Program-made: the position numbers and the translations under genes | Shown: positions 7,213 through 13,952 of the stretch, in pieces | Position numbering within the stretch: the first letter of the stretch is position 1 | Layout: every line of letters starts with the position of its first letter | DNA from: Candidatus Gallibacteroides avistercoris | Lineage (GTDB): Bacteria; Bacteroidota; Bacteroidia; Bacteroidales; CHK158-818 | DNA length: 17,435 nucleotides | NCBI GenBank assembly: GCA_018714665.1 | Contig: DVNA01000124.1 | Coordinates: forward strand, 1-17,435 | Direction: 5' to 3' | The notes under the pieces: model-generated | What the model was told of the DNA's origin: nothing | Databases searched by the model: none | What the model saw: the letters and a program-made list of their open reading frames with translations, nothing else

Positions 7213-7977
7213 ATGGAAAAGACCGCTCGTTTTACCTATTATATCCAGGCCTCCCAGGGAAATGCCCAGGGAGAGCTCTCCCTGTCGCAACTGGTCAAGT
7301 GGATGCTCGATGCCGCCACCTCGCACGCTGAATCGTGGGGAGTGGGATACAGTACCCTCATCCAGGAGAACCGTGTATGGGTATTGGCCCGCCTGGGAGT
7401 GGAGATGGATCGCTTCCCGGTCATAGGCGATACCCTTGTCATCGAGACGTGGGTCGAAGGGTACAACCCCCATTTTTCTGCCCGTAATTTCCGCTTTACC
7501 GATTTGTCTGGTTCCGTTCTGGGATATGCCCGTACCATTTGGTCGGTCATAGATGTGGAAACCCGGCACTCTGTCGATCTGGGAGAGTTCTGCGATATGA
7601 ACCGTTTCGTTACCGATAAAGCCTGCCCGATGTCGCCGCTGGCCAAAATACGCGATTTCTCCGAAGGAGAGGTTATCGTTCGTCCGGTACGGTACAGCGA
7701 TATAGATTTAAACCGGCATGTAAACAGTGTAAAATACATCGAATATATGCAGGATGTATTTCCGCTGCAAACATACGATACGGATCGGATTGCCCGGTTT
7801 GAAATAAATTATCTCAATGAAGCGCGTTACGGTATGAATCTAAAACTATTTAACGCTAAAAAATTACAAAATGAATATTTTTTGGCGATAAAAAATGAAG
7901 AAAATGAGACTATGTGCAGAGGAAAAGTTATCTTTGCACCTCGAAAAGAAAAAGAATCAATGTTTAACCAACAATAA
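7213..7977 (+). CDS. acyl-ACP thioesterase (PF01643 family)
   Basis: A 254-residue double-hotdog protein that hydrolyses acyl-ACP to release free fatty acid. The N-terminal hotdog includes the helix LVKWMLDAATSHAE and RVWVLARLGVEM. The C-terminal hotdog includes the catalytic block DIDLNRHVN, with Asp165, Asn167 and His169 in the DxNxHVN pattern of plant FatA/FatB-type enzymes, then KYIEYMQD. No signal peptide is present. It lies inside the ilv operon with gaps of 12 bases to ilvN and 8 bases to ilvC, an arrangement known in Bacteroides. Its link to branched-chain amino acids is not proven. One inference is a connection to iso/anteiso fatty acids built from the same 2-oxo acids. The last third (from about 7700) is noticeably more A/T-rich than the first part. 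Confidence 0.9.
   Translation: MEKTARFTYYIQASQGNAQGELSLSQLVKWMLDAATSHAESWGVGYSTLIQENRVWVLARLGVEMDRFPVIGDTLVIETWVEGYNPHFSARNFRFTDLSGSVLGYARTIWSVIDVETRHSVDLGEFCDMNRFVTDKACPMSPLAKIRDFSEGEVIVRPVRYSDIDLNRHVNSVKYIEYMQDVFPLQTYDTDRIARFEINYLNEARYGMNLKLFNAKKLQNEYFLAIKNEENETMCRGKVIFAPRKEKESMFNQQ
7929..7936 (+). promoter_or_regulatory. possible internal promoter for ilvC (-7 box inside the thioesterase gene)
   Basis: TATCTTTG followed by C matches the Bacteroides -7 element TAnnTTTG(C) and ends 49 bases before the ilvC ATG, in an A/T-rich 3' end of the thioesterase gene. No TTTG is found at the expected upstream spacing, so support is partial. Confidence 0.35.
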
Positions 7978-7985
7978 AAAAGAAA

Positions 7986-9032
7986 ATGGCAATAATTAAT
8001 TTTGGCGGAGTGGACGAAAATGTCGTAACCCGCGAAGAATTTCCGTTGGAAAAAGCAAGAGAAGTACTGAAAAACGAAACGATAGCCGTTATTGGTTATG
8101 GCGTACAAGGACCGGGCCAGAGCCTCAACCTGAGAGATAACGGTTTCAACGTCATCGTAGGCCAACGCAAGGGCGGAAAAACGTGGGACAAGGCCGTTGC
8201 CGACGGATGGGTTCCGGGCGAAACGCTTTTTGAAATAGAAGAGGCTTGCCAAAGAGGTACCATTATCCAATACCTGCTCTCCGATGCAGCGCAAATCGAA
8301 GTTTGGCCCCGCATCAAACAGTACCTGACACCGGGCAAGGCCCTTTACTTCTCACACGGTTTCGGTATCACCTACAAGGAACGTACCGGCATCATTCCTC
8401 CGGCAGACATCGATGTTATCATGGTGGCTCCCAAGGGTTCGGGAACATCGCTCCGTCGTATGTTCCTGCAAGGACGTGGCTTGAATTCCAGCTATGCTAT
8501 TTTCCAGGATGCTACCGGACGCGCCAAAGACCGCGTTATCGCATTGGGTATCGGCGTAGGTTCAGGATACCTGTTTGAAACCACCTTTAAAAGAGAAGTT
8601 TATTCAGACCTGACAGGCGAACGCGGTACGTTGATGGGCGCTATACAAGGTTTGTTGCTGGCCCAATACGAAACGTTGCGTGAACATGGCCATACCCCCT
8701 CGGAAGCATTCAACGAAACCGTAGAAGAGCTGACACAGTCGTTGATGCCGCTCTTTGCCGAAAAAGGGATGGACTGGATGTATGCCAACTGTTCTACCAC
8801 CGCACAACGCGGAGCGTTGGACTGGATGGGCCCCTTCCACGATGCCACCAAACCCGTATTTGAAAAATTGTACAACGAAGTAGCTTGCGGTAACGAAGCA
8901 CAACGCTCTATCGACACCAACAGCAAACCCAATTACCGCGAAGGATTGGAAAAAGAGCTGGCTGCTTTGCGTGAAAGCGAAATGTGGCGTGCCGGAGCCG
9001 TTGTCCGCAAACTTCGTCCCGAAAACAATTAA
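7986..9032 (+). CDS. ilvC: ketol-acid reductoisomerase IlvC (class I)
   Basis: A 348-residue enzyme that isomerises and reduces acetolactate or acetohydroxybutyrate with NAD(P)H and Mg2+ to the dihydroxy acids used by IlvD. The Rossmann motif is GYGVQG (37-42). The cofactor-specificity loop follows as GQRKGGKTW (59-67), keeping the Arg that usually favours NADPH. His124 lies in YFSHGF. Metal-binding acids are Asp208 and Glu212 (DLTGE), and Glu244 and Glu248 (ETVEE). The C-terminal knotted domain is single, so it is the short class I form, about 10-20 residues longer than the common 330-residue type. The start is 8 bases after the thioesterase stop, and the operon ends here at a strong terminator. 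An internal -7 box at 7929 may give it extra transcription. Confidence 0.96.
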   Translation: MAIINFGGVDENVVTREEFPLEKAREVLKNETIAVIGYGVQGPGQSLNLRDNGFNVIVGQRKGGKTWDKAVADGWVPGETLFEIEEACQRGTIIQYLLSDAAQIEVWPRIKQYLTPGKALYFSHGFGITYKERTGIIPPADIDVIMVAPKGSGTSLRRMFLQGRGLNSSYAIFQDATGRAKDRVIALGIGVGSGYLFETTFKREVYSDLTGERGTLMGAIQGLLLAQYETLREHGHTPSEAFNETVEELTQSLMPLFAEKGMDWMYANCSTTAQRGALDWMGPFHDATKPVFEKLYNEVACGNEAQRSIDTNSKPNYREGLEKELAALRESEMWRAGAVVRKLRPENN

Positions 9033-9075
9033 TCTGTTGTAAGAACAAATTATCTGTTTTTTCATATTATTTTTT

Positions 9076-9107
9076 AGCCCTGTCGTTCTTTTCGGCAGGG
9101 CTTTTTT
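9076..9107 (+). terminator. Rho-independent terminator of the ilv operon
   Basis: AGCCCTGTCG (9076-9085) pairs with CGGCAGGGCT (9093-9102), a 10-bp stem with one G-U pair and a 7-base loop, followed by a run of six T. It lies 43 bases after the ilvC stop. Confidence 0.9.
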
Positions 9108-9185
9108 GCGGTCCGTTAAATTGAATCTATTCCATGAACAATCCTTTTAGGAATCACGTTTACATAGCAGTAAAAAGTTTCCGGT

Positions 9186-9443
9186 ATGAAAACATGGATA
9201 GAGCGGGTAGGAGTTTTGTTGTATAAAACGCCCCGTAACAAGGTAACCTCTTCTACACGGTTCAAGGACCTGGAAGAGTGGAATCTCTGGTTTGCATCAT
9301 CGTTGCTGGCCAGTATAAAAGAAGAGTACGACGTTCAACTGAATGGCTCCGATTTGCAGCGGGCGGAGACCTTTGGCGAACTGTTCGGTATCATAGAAAC
9401 ATATACATCATCATCTCTTCCTTGCCTGCCACTCTTCCGATAG
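9186..9443 (+). CDS. acyl-carrier-protein-like protein lacking the phosphopantetheine serine
   Basis: An 85-residue protein whose central part fits the ACP fold. It has an acidic first-helix end RFKDLEEW (25-32), a second helix LLASIKEEYDV (40-50), then LNGSDLQRAETFGELFGII (52-70), closely like Bacteroidota ACP patterns of the form F+EL+EWSSL...IDEEYGV.L...D....TI.DL. In true ACPs the second-helix start carries the Ser that receives 4'-phosphopantetheine (DSL or SSL). Here the matching stretch reads W32-N33-L34-W35-F36, so the Ser is replaced by Leu34. The protein therefore should not carry an acyl group by the usual route. It has a basic N-terminus and a non-ACP tail of 15 residues. It precedes the glycosyltransferase-like gene by 41 bases. 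It could be a decayed ACP or a repurposed binding protein. Confidence 0.6.
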   Translation: MKTWIERVGVLLYKTPRNKVTSSTRFKDLEEWNLWFASSLLASIKEEYDVQLNGSDLQRAETFGELFGIIETYTSSSLPCLPLFR

Positions 9444-9484
9444 AAGCAGGATCGGGCAGGAGAGAAGCAAAACCCTATAAACAG

Positions 9485-10219
9485 ATGCCCACGATAGATC
9501 TATCCCCAGCACATACGACTTTAACTGCCGGTCAGTCTCCGGCAGTATCGGTCGTTGTGTATATCCGGCAGAACGATCCGGCTTTTTTGGAACGTAGCCT
9601 GGACAGTATTTTATCGCAGCAGACCGGTTTCCCGTTTGACATCATCCTTTTGGGCGATTCTCGTACAGCAGAATCCGTAGAAGATATCGGACGGGAGTAT
9701 GCCGCCATCTATCCCGAAAAAGTTGTATTTTATCCATTTCCCCGCCGGGTAGGATATGTACCGTTTTTCCCCTATAACATAACGGTTGACTCTCCCTATA
9801 TCGTTTTGTGCAGCGACAAGGAGCAATGGATCGATACCGGGAAGTTGCAGGAACAGTACGATTTTTTGCAGACACATCCCACGTATGCCGTTTGTCTGCA
9901 CCGGATAACCTTTTTGTACGGCGATGGCAATATGTCGGCCAGTTCGTACGATTCATTCGGGCGGGATACCCTCTTTTCTGTCGGGGAGCTATCCCGGTTG
10001 CTGCTGTATCGGTCTGCCATGTTCCGGATAAGACAATACCCCTATCACGTTCATTTCATGGTATATCAGAAAGAGGGCATCGGCCTGTTTGCCCGACAGG
10101 CGGTATCCGGCAGACTGAAAATTCTTCCCGAAACGGTTTCGGACGTTCTGCTGGATGTCGGCGAACGCATGGAGGAGGTGAATCATCGTACGAAAATATA
10201 TCTTATTTATTCAAGATGA
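9485..10219 (+). CDS. family 2 glycosyltransferase-like protein with altered metal-binding motif
   Basis: A 244-residue soluble protein. VSVVVYIRQNDPAFLERSLDS at about 21-41, FDIILLGDS (51-59) and KLQEQYDFLQTHP (120-132) follow the GT-A fold pattern of family 2 glycosyltransferases, which move a sugar from a nucleotide donor. Asp58 of the nucleotide-binding region is kept. The usual DD after the central strand (as in EGDDYW) reads SDKEQW (110-115), so a metal-binding Asp pair is Lys-Glu. The second Asp of the first motif (StDgT) also seems lost. The C-terminal part is short for the family. The reading frame is open further upstream to 9278, but that part overlaps the ACP-like gene in another frame and resembles nothing, so the ATG at 9485 is preferred. 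Activity is doubtful. Confidence 0.65.
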   Translation: MPTIDLSPAHTTLTAGQSPAVSVVVYIRQNDPAFLERSLDSILSQQTGFPFDIILLGDSRTAESVEDIGREYAAIYPEKVVFYPFPRRVGYVPFFPYNITVDSPYIVLCSDKEQWIDTGKLQEQYDFLQTHPTYAVCLHRITFLYGDGNMSASSYDSFGRDTLFSVGELSRLLLYRSAMFRIRQYPYHVHFMVYQKEGIGLFARQAVSGRLKILPETVSDVLLDVGERMEEVNHRTKIYLIYSR

Positions 10220-10368
10220 TTTATGATAAGACATAGAGTATGAGTGAGTAGTAGAAAAACTGGCCGATATGAATCTGTTGTTGTTGAAAAATAAAAGACC
10301 GGCAACGCAGCATATAGGTTAAAAATAACATCTTGTTAAAAGATGGGAAATTAAAAATAAGATTGAGT

Positions 10369-11385
10369 ATGAGAAAAATCGTTGTATGGATGTTTGTATC
10401 CATTCTGGCGGTAAGCCTTGGCTGCAAAGGGAAAAATGTAACATTCGACAGTTCAGAGCTGTTGGGCTCGTGGAATGCGATAGAGTTGAAAATAGCAGGC
10501 AATTCAGTCAAAATGCCAGAACAGGAACCGGAAGTGGTATTTTCGGATAGTAATCGGCTTTCCGGATTTGCCGGATGTAACCGTTTCTTTGGTACATACC
10601 AGATTAAAGATGGACGGTTGCAGATACAACCGGGTGGAATGACTATGGCTTTTTGTCCGGATATGGAGTTTGAAAGTTTGTTTATGAATACGCTGGCTAC
10701 CGTTTCCCAGGCACGCATTTATGATTCGCAGCTGGAATTGTCCACTGCATCGGGTGATACCGTTTTGGTTTTCTCGGCATTTCGGAATGTAGGTGTGGCA
10801 GAAGGGGAGCATGGGTGTAATCAGGCTGCCGGTTATACCTGGTCAGATGTCCGACAAGAGTGCATCCGCCTTTTCGATTCAGGCGTTCGGTTGAATCCCA
10901 TTATTCGGGATACAACTTCGGCCGTATTTTCGGCATTTCTTGTCTTCTCGCCCGACTCTTCGCAGGTCGAGCTCTTTTTACCCAATGAGCAGGAGCATCC
11001 GATATTGGACAGAAGAAAGTTGCCCGACGGTACCTTTGCTTGGAACCAACTGGACGACGATACGCCCAATGTACGCCGAATCGATGGCTCGTGGACGGTC
11101 TCCCGTAGAGGCGTACTGCTGTATCAGGAGGATAAGCCCATACACGCGGTTTATGTGGGGGGAGATGGAAAGACTCGCCGATTGTATCAGGTAGAAGCAA
11201 CCTTCTATCCGGGAGACGAAAAGGTTATCTTGCAATATGACGATCAAACGTTCGAGTTGTCTCAACAAATCTCAGGGTCGGGTTTCCGGTATGAAGCAGG
11301 TGACATCTCCTTGGTTGGAAAAGGCCAGGACGCGACGCTGGTTCTGGGTGATAGTTTAACCTTGAAGTTGACAGAACGAAAGTAG
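10369..11385 (+). CDS. META-domain lipoprotein with C-terminal MliC-like domain
   Basis: A 338-residue predicted lipoprotein. The signal peptide ends in VSLGC with Cys19 as lipidation site. Residues about 28-136 form a META domain (HslJ family), shown by LLGSW, LSGFAGCNRFFGTY (64-77), MTMAFCPDMEFE and the closing strand. Residues about 150-255 form a segment starting CNQAAGYTWSDVRQECIRLF that I recognise only loosely from other Bacteroidota proteins. Residues about 259-338 resemble MliC, the membrane-bound inhibitor of c-type lysozyme, with SGSGFRY (302-308) and Lys318-Gly319 at the inhibitory Ser and Lys positions. The Cys pair usual in MliC is absent. It may face the periplasm or cell surface and protect against host lysozyme, but this is inferred. 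ATG 10369 was chosen over an upstream TTG because it begins the signal peptide. Confidence 0.8.
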   Translation: MRKIVVWMFVSILAVSLGCKGKNVTFDSSELLGSWNAIELKIAGNSVKMPEQEPEVVFSDSNRLSGFAGCNRFFGTYQIKDGRLQIQPGGMTMAFCPDMEFESLFMNTLATVSQARIYDSQLELSTASGDTVLVFSAFRNVGVAEGEHGCNQAAGYTWSDVRQECIRLFDSGVRLNPIIRDTTSAVFSAFLVFSPDSSQVELFLPNEQEHPILDRRKLPDGTFAWNQLDDDTPNVRRIDGSWTVSRRGVLLYQEDKPIHAVYVGGDGKTRRLYQVEATFYPGDEKVILQYDDQTFELSQQISGSGFRYEAGDISLVGKGQDATLVLGDSLTLKLTERK

Positions 11386-11410
11386 TAAAAAAACATATTT
11401 TCGGAGAAAT

Positions 11411-11452
11411 AAAGCACGCGGTTCCAAAAAGATATTCGGAGCCGCGTGCTTT
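11411..11452. terminator. bidirectional terminator between convergent genes
   Basis: AAAGCACGCGGTTCC (11411-11425) pairs with GGAGCCGCGTGCTTT (11438-11452), a 15-bp stem with one G-U pair and a 12-base loop. T-rich ends occur on both strands. It lies 25 bases after the META/MliC gene stop and 37 bases beyond the end of the minus-strand WG-repeat gene, so it can serve both. Confidence 0.85.
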
Positions 11453-11489
11453 GTTTACAATACGGATTGTTTATTCAAAAAATATCTGG

Positions 11490-13760
11490 TTAAAAAGAAA
11501 CCGAAACCGTTTCGTAATTGGATTGCGGGATGTCATATCCGTCCCGGCGTGCTTTGATACGCGTTTCGCGCATTTCCCGTTGAGCCTTTCTCAGGTTTTG
11601 TTTCATACCCGTGTAACTGACTGAACCCCAAGTGCCGTTGGCAGAACCCCGAACATCTTCTCCATTCTTTTTCTCTCTTGTCCCTAACAGGGTAAGGCTT
11701 TCGTAGCAGGATTTTGCGTTCCGTTCCCAGCGGTCGTAAATGGATTTATAGGTTTCGTACGGAAGTTTGTTATTATCGGATGCGGATGAAACGGTTTGCA
11801 CATCGCCGTTGTCTGCTGCGTATGCAGCTGCCGAGTAGTCGTTGTTGGTATTGATGGCTGTCGTACCGGAGCTTGCCGAAATGGCTTGCCCTACTTCGGC
11901 GATGGCTTGCCCGATCTGCTGAACCATTTCCAGCCGGTGGGCACGTTTGATGTTTTTCAGGTTTTCTGCCGCATTTGCATTACCCAAGGCTTGTGCCTTT
12001 TGATAATAGGCAATGGCGTTTTGTTCGTCGTTCAGCGTCATATAGAGGGCCCCCACGTTATTCAGTACGGTGCCTCGGTCGCTGTTGCTTTCGCATAAGG
12101 CTAAACACAGCATATAGCGGTCGTATTTTTGTTGGGCCTCCTGGTCAGGAGTGTCGTAAGCAATCTGGAATGCTTGGTCTACGATGCGCGGATTCTCCTG
12201 CCCGTCGGCCGAGAGGGTCGTGGTAAATCCGGCCAGTTTTGCCGTAATCTGGTTGTCGGAGGTGTAGTTGTCTATATCGTCGTACCCTTTTGAAGAGACC
12301 ACCTTCCCCGTAGCGGCATTTATCAGGAAATATTTTCCCCCTTTCATGGCTACGCTGGTCTGGTTGTTCGGCAGGAAAATCGAGGAGTATTCGATGGGCG
12401 TCAAGATTGATCCGGAGACGCTCATCAATCCCGACACTTCACCTTTCTGTGCCAACAGAATGTGGTTGCCATCTTCGGATGCCCGCCAGATGTTGATGTC
12501 GTCATATTCGCACTGGACGATTTCCGTTCCCACGGCATCGGCAATACCCATTTTCCCGAGGGTATCGGTGAGCAGGTAAGAAAACCCGAGCGGAATAATT
12601 TCGGCGTAAGGTATTCCTACCTGTTGGTCGCCGTTGAAAAATGCCATACGTCCCATCCTTTTTGTTTCATCGGAGCTTTTCTGACCTTTTCCCTTTGACT
12701 GCTTCTTTGAGGAGACGGCCGGTTTCAACTCTTTGACAGCCAGTGTTCCTGCTGACTGTGCAATGTTATCCAAGGTTTGAGGGTGTACCTCGGCCAATTG
12801 GCTGTTTGCGGTTGCGATTTCGGTATATGGAGGGATCAGGCGATCGGCTACCGACTCTTTGAACGCCTCGAAGTTGGTGGTAAACAGGGGGAGAAAAGCC
12901 TTCTTGTAATACCGTGAGGTCCCTTTGTAGAGTTTGTAACTGTCTTTGAAGGTACAGGGGACTACGGTATTCCCCAAGAGGTCGAGCACTCCGAATTTAC
13001 CGGTTGAGGCATCTTTGGCTTTCAGAATCCATTGAAAGTGATCGGAGGTAATGTTGTCTTTATCACACTTTTTGTATCCGATAGCATAGTAGTAATCTTC
13101 GGTATGCAGTTCGGAGTAGTTGGCCGGAATGACGTCGTTGCCCTTAACGTCGCAGATTCCTTTATTCCCGTTTTCCGAGAACCAGAAAAAGAATACCTCC
13201 CTTGCCGGATTACCGGGGAGTTGCATGTTCGATAAAGCCAGACTCTCAAATTTTCGGTCGGAGATATGGTTGAAGTTGGCGTCCAGAATGTAGTATGATC
13301 CGTCGCTCTCTTTTCCCCAATAGATGTCGCCGGAACGTTTCAGGTCTGCAAAATCGGGCGAAATCTTTTTCTCGTTCAGGTCTATGGCATAAAAGGTATC
13401 TCCCTCCTTTACAACGGCAATTCCGTGAAAGAAGCTGGTGGCATCGTCGTAACGGGGTTGAATGACAAATCCTCCCGAGGTGTTGATATATCCGTATTTC
13501 CCTTGGTAGCGGACCAGTGCAACCGGGTTGTTCATGCTTAAAAAAGAGTAGGCAAAATCGTAAATCGGAGGAATTACCCACTGCGAGCTTCCCTCAGCTA
13601 CATAACCGTATTTGTTGTTCCCATCCGATTTACTTCTTAATGATTGGGCATGGTTGGGGGATACGTAACAGAAAGAGAGAACGAAGGCCACTAAAATGGT
13701 CCGGATGGCTTGTGTTGATAATCCTTTTCCGGACCGGAAAGGAGACAATGAAAATTTCAT
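11490..13760 (-). CDS. secreted WG-repeat protein with TPR/Sel1-like segment
   Basis: A 756-residue protein. The ATG at 13760 starts a signal peptide (basic region, hydrophobic ILVAFVLSF at 22-30, probable cut after NHA at 36-38). The longer frame to 13814 would bury this signal and is not used. At least seven WG-type repeats follow, recognisable by KYGY, GKYGYIN, KGICD, KFGVLD, KMGIAD or SGLMSV, each followed by a Gly and a V-I-P-x-x-Y/F-x-D-like half. They cover about residues 49-520. Residues about 545-610 look like a TPR or Sel1 unit (NNVGALYMTLNDEQNAIAYY). The C-terminal region includes a Ser/Ala/Asn-rich linker and ends with a helix rich in Arg and Lys and the motif DIPQSNYE. WG repeats have no defined activity; a periplasmic binding or scaffold role is the most that can be said. 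Confidence 0.85.
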   Translation of the reverse strand: MKFSLSPFRSGKGLSTQAIRTILVAFVLSFCYVSPNHAQSLRSKSDGNNKYGYVAEGSSQWVIPPIYDFAYSFLSMNNPVALVRYQGKYGYINTSGGFVIQPRYDDATSFFHGIAVVKEGDTFYAIDLNEKKISPDFADLKRSGDIYWGKESDGSYYILDANFNHISDRKFESLALSNMQLPGNPAREVFFFWFSENGNKGICDVKGNDVIPANYSELHTEDYYYAIGYKKCDKDNITSDHFQWILKAKDASTGKFGVLDLLGNTVVPCTFKDSYKLYKGTSRYYKKAFLPLFTTNFEAFKESVADRLIPPYTEIATANSQLAEVHPQTLDNIAQSAGTLAVKELKPAVSSKKQSKGKGQKSSDETKRMGRMAFFNGDQQVGIPYAEIIPLGFSYLLTDTLGKMGIADAVGTEIVQCEYDDINIWRASEDGNHILLAQKGEVSGLMSVSGSILTPIEYSSIFLPNNQTSVAMKGGKYFLINAATGKVVSSKGYDDIDNYTSDNQITAKLAGFTTTLSADGQENPRIVDQAFQIAYDTPDQEAQQKYDRYMLCLALCESNSDRGTVLNNVGALYMTLNDEQNAIAYYQKAQALGNANAAENLKNIKRAHRLEMVQQIGQAIAEVGQAISASSGTTAINTNNDYSAAAYAADNGDVQTVSSASDNNKLPYETYKSIYDRWERNAKSCYESLTLLGTREKKNGEDVRGSANGTWGSVSYTGMKQNLRKAQREMRETRIKARRDGYDIPQSNYETVSVSF

Positions 13761-13870
13761 AATGGATACTGTTTGTTTTGTTTTTATTCTGGGCGGTTGT
13801 GTTTTGTGTCCCATTTTTACTATGAGGGATGGGTTTATTTTATAGAATAAAATAAAACATTAAAACAGTG

Positions 13871-13878
13871 CAAAGGTA
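13871..13878 (-). promoter_or_regulatory. -7 promoter box of the WG-repeat gene
   Basis: On the minus strand TACCTTTG followed by C is a consensus Bacteroides -7 element, 110 bases before the ATG at 13760. That implies a 5' untranslated region of about 100 bases. The -33 element is not evident. Confidence 0.5.
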
Positions 13879-13952
13879 GAAATTTTATTTGAGAAATATC
13901 GGTTTGTACTCGTTATTTATATTTATGCAGGAAGATTGTTGTAAAGAAAGAA

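Noticed and set aside
9109..9185. Search for a promoter of the ACP-like gene
   Set aside because: TTTG occurs at 9105-9108 at the end of the ilvC terminator, but the sequence at the right spacing (TATTCCAT) does not fit TAnnTTTG.
9278..9484. Upstream extension of the glycosyltransferase-like frame
   Set aside because: It overlaps the ACP-like gene in another frame, where the sequence resembles ACPs, and its own translation is Arg-rich without resemblance. The ATG at 9485 directly precedes the GT-like region.
13761..13814. 18-residue N-terminal extension of the WG-repeat protein
   Set aside because: It would place a charged stretch before the signal peptide. The ATG at 13760 gives a standard secretion signal.
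13834..13856. A/T-only inverted repeat (10-bp arms, 3-base loop) in the 5' untranslated region of the WG-repeat gene
   Set aside because: The stem is almost only A-U pairs and so is weak. Such repeats are expected by chance in this A/T-rich gap, and it has no terminator U-tract logic at that position.
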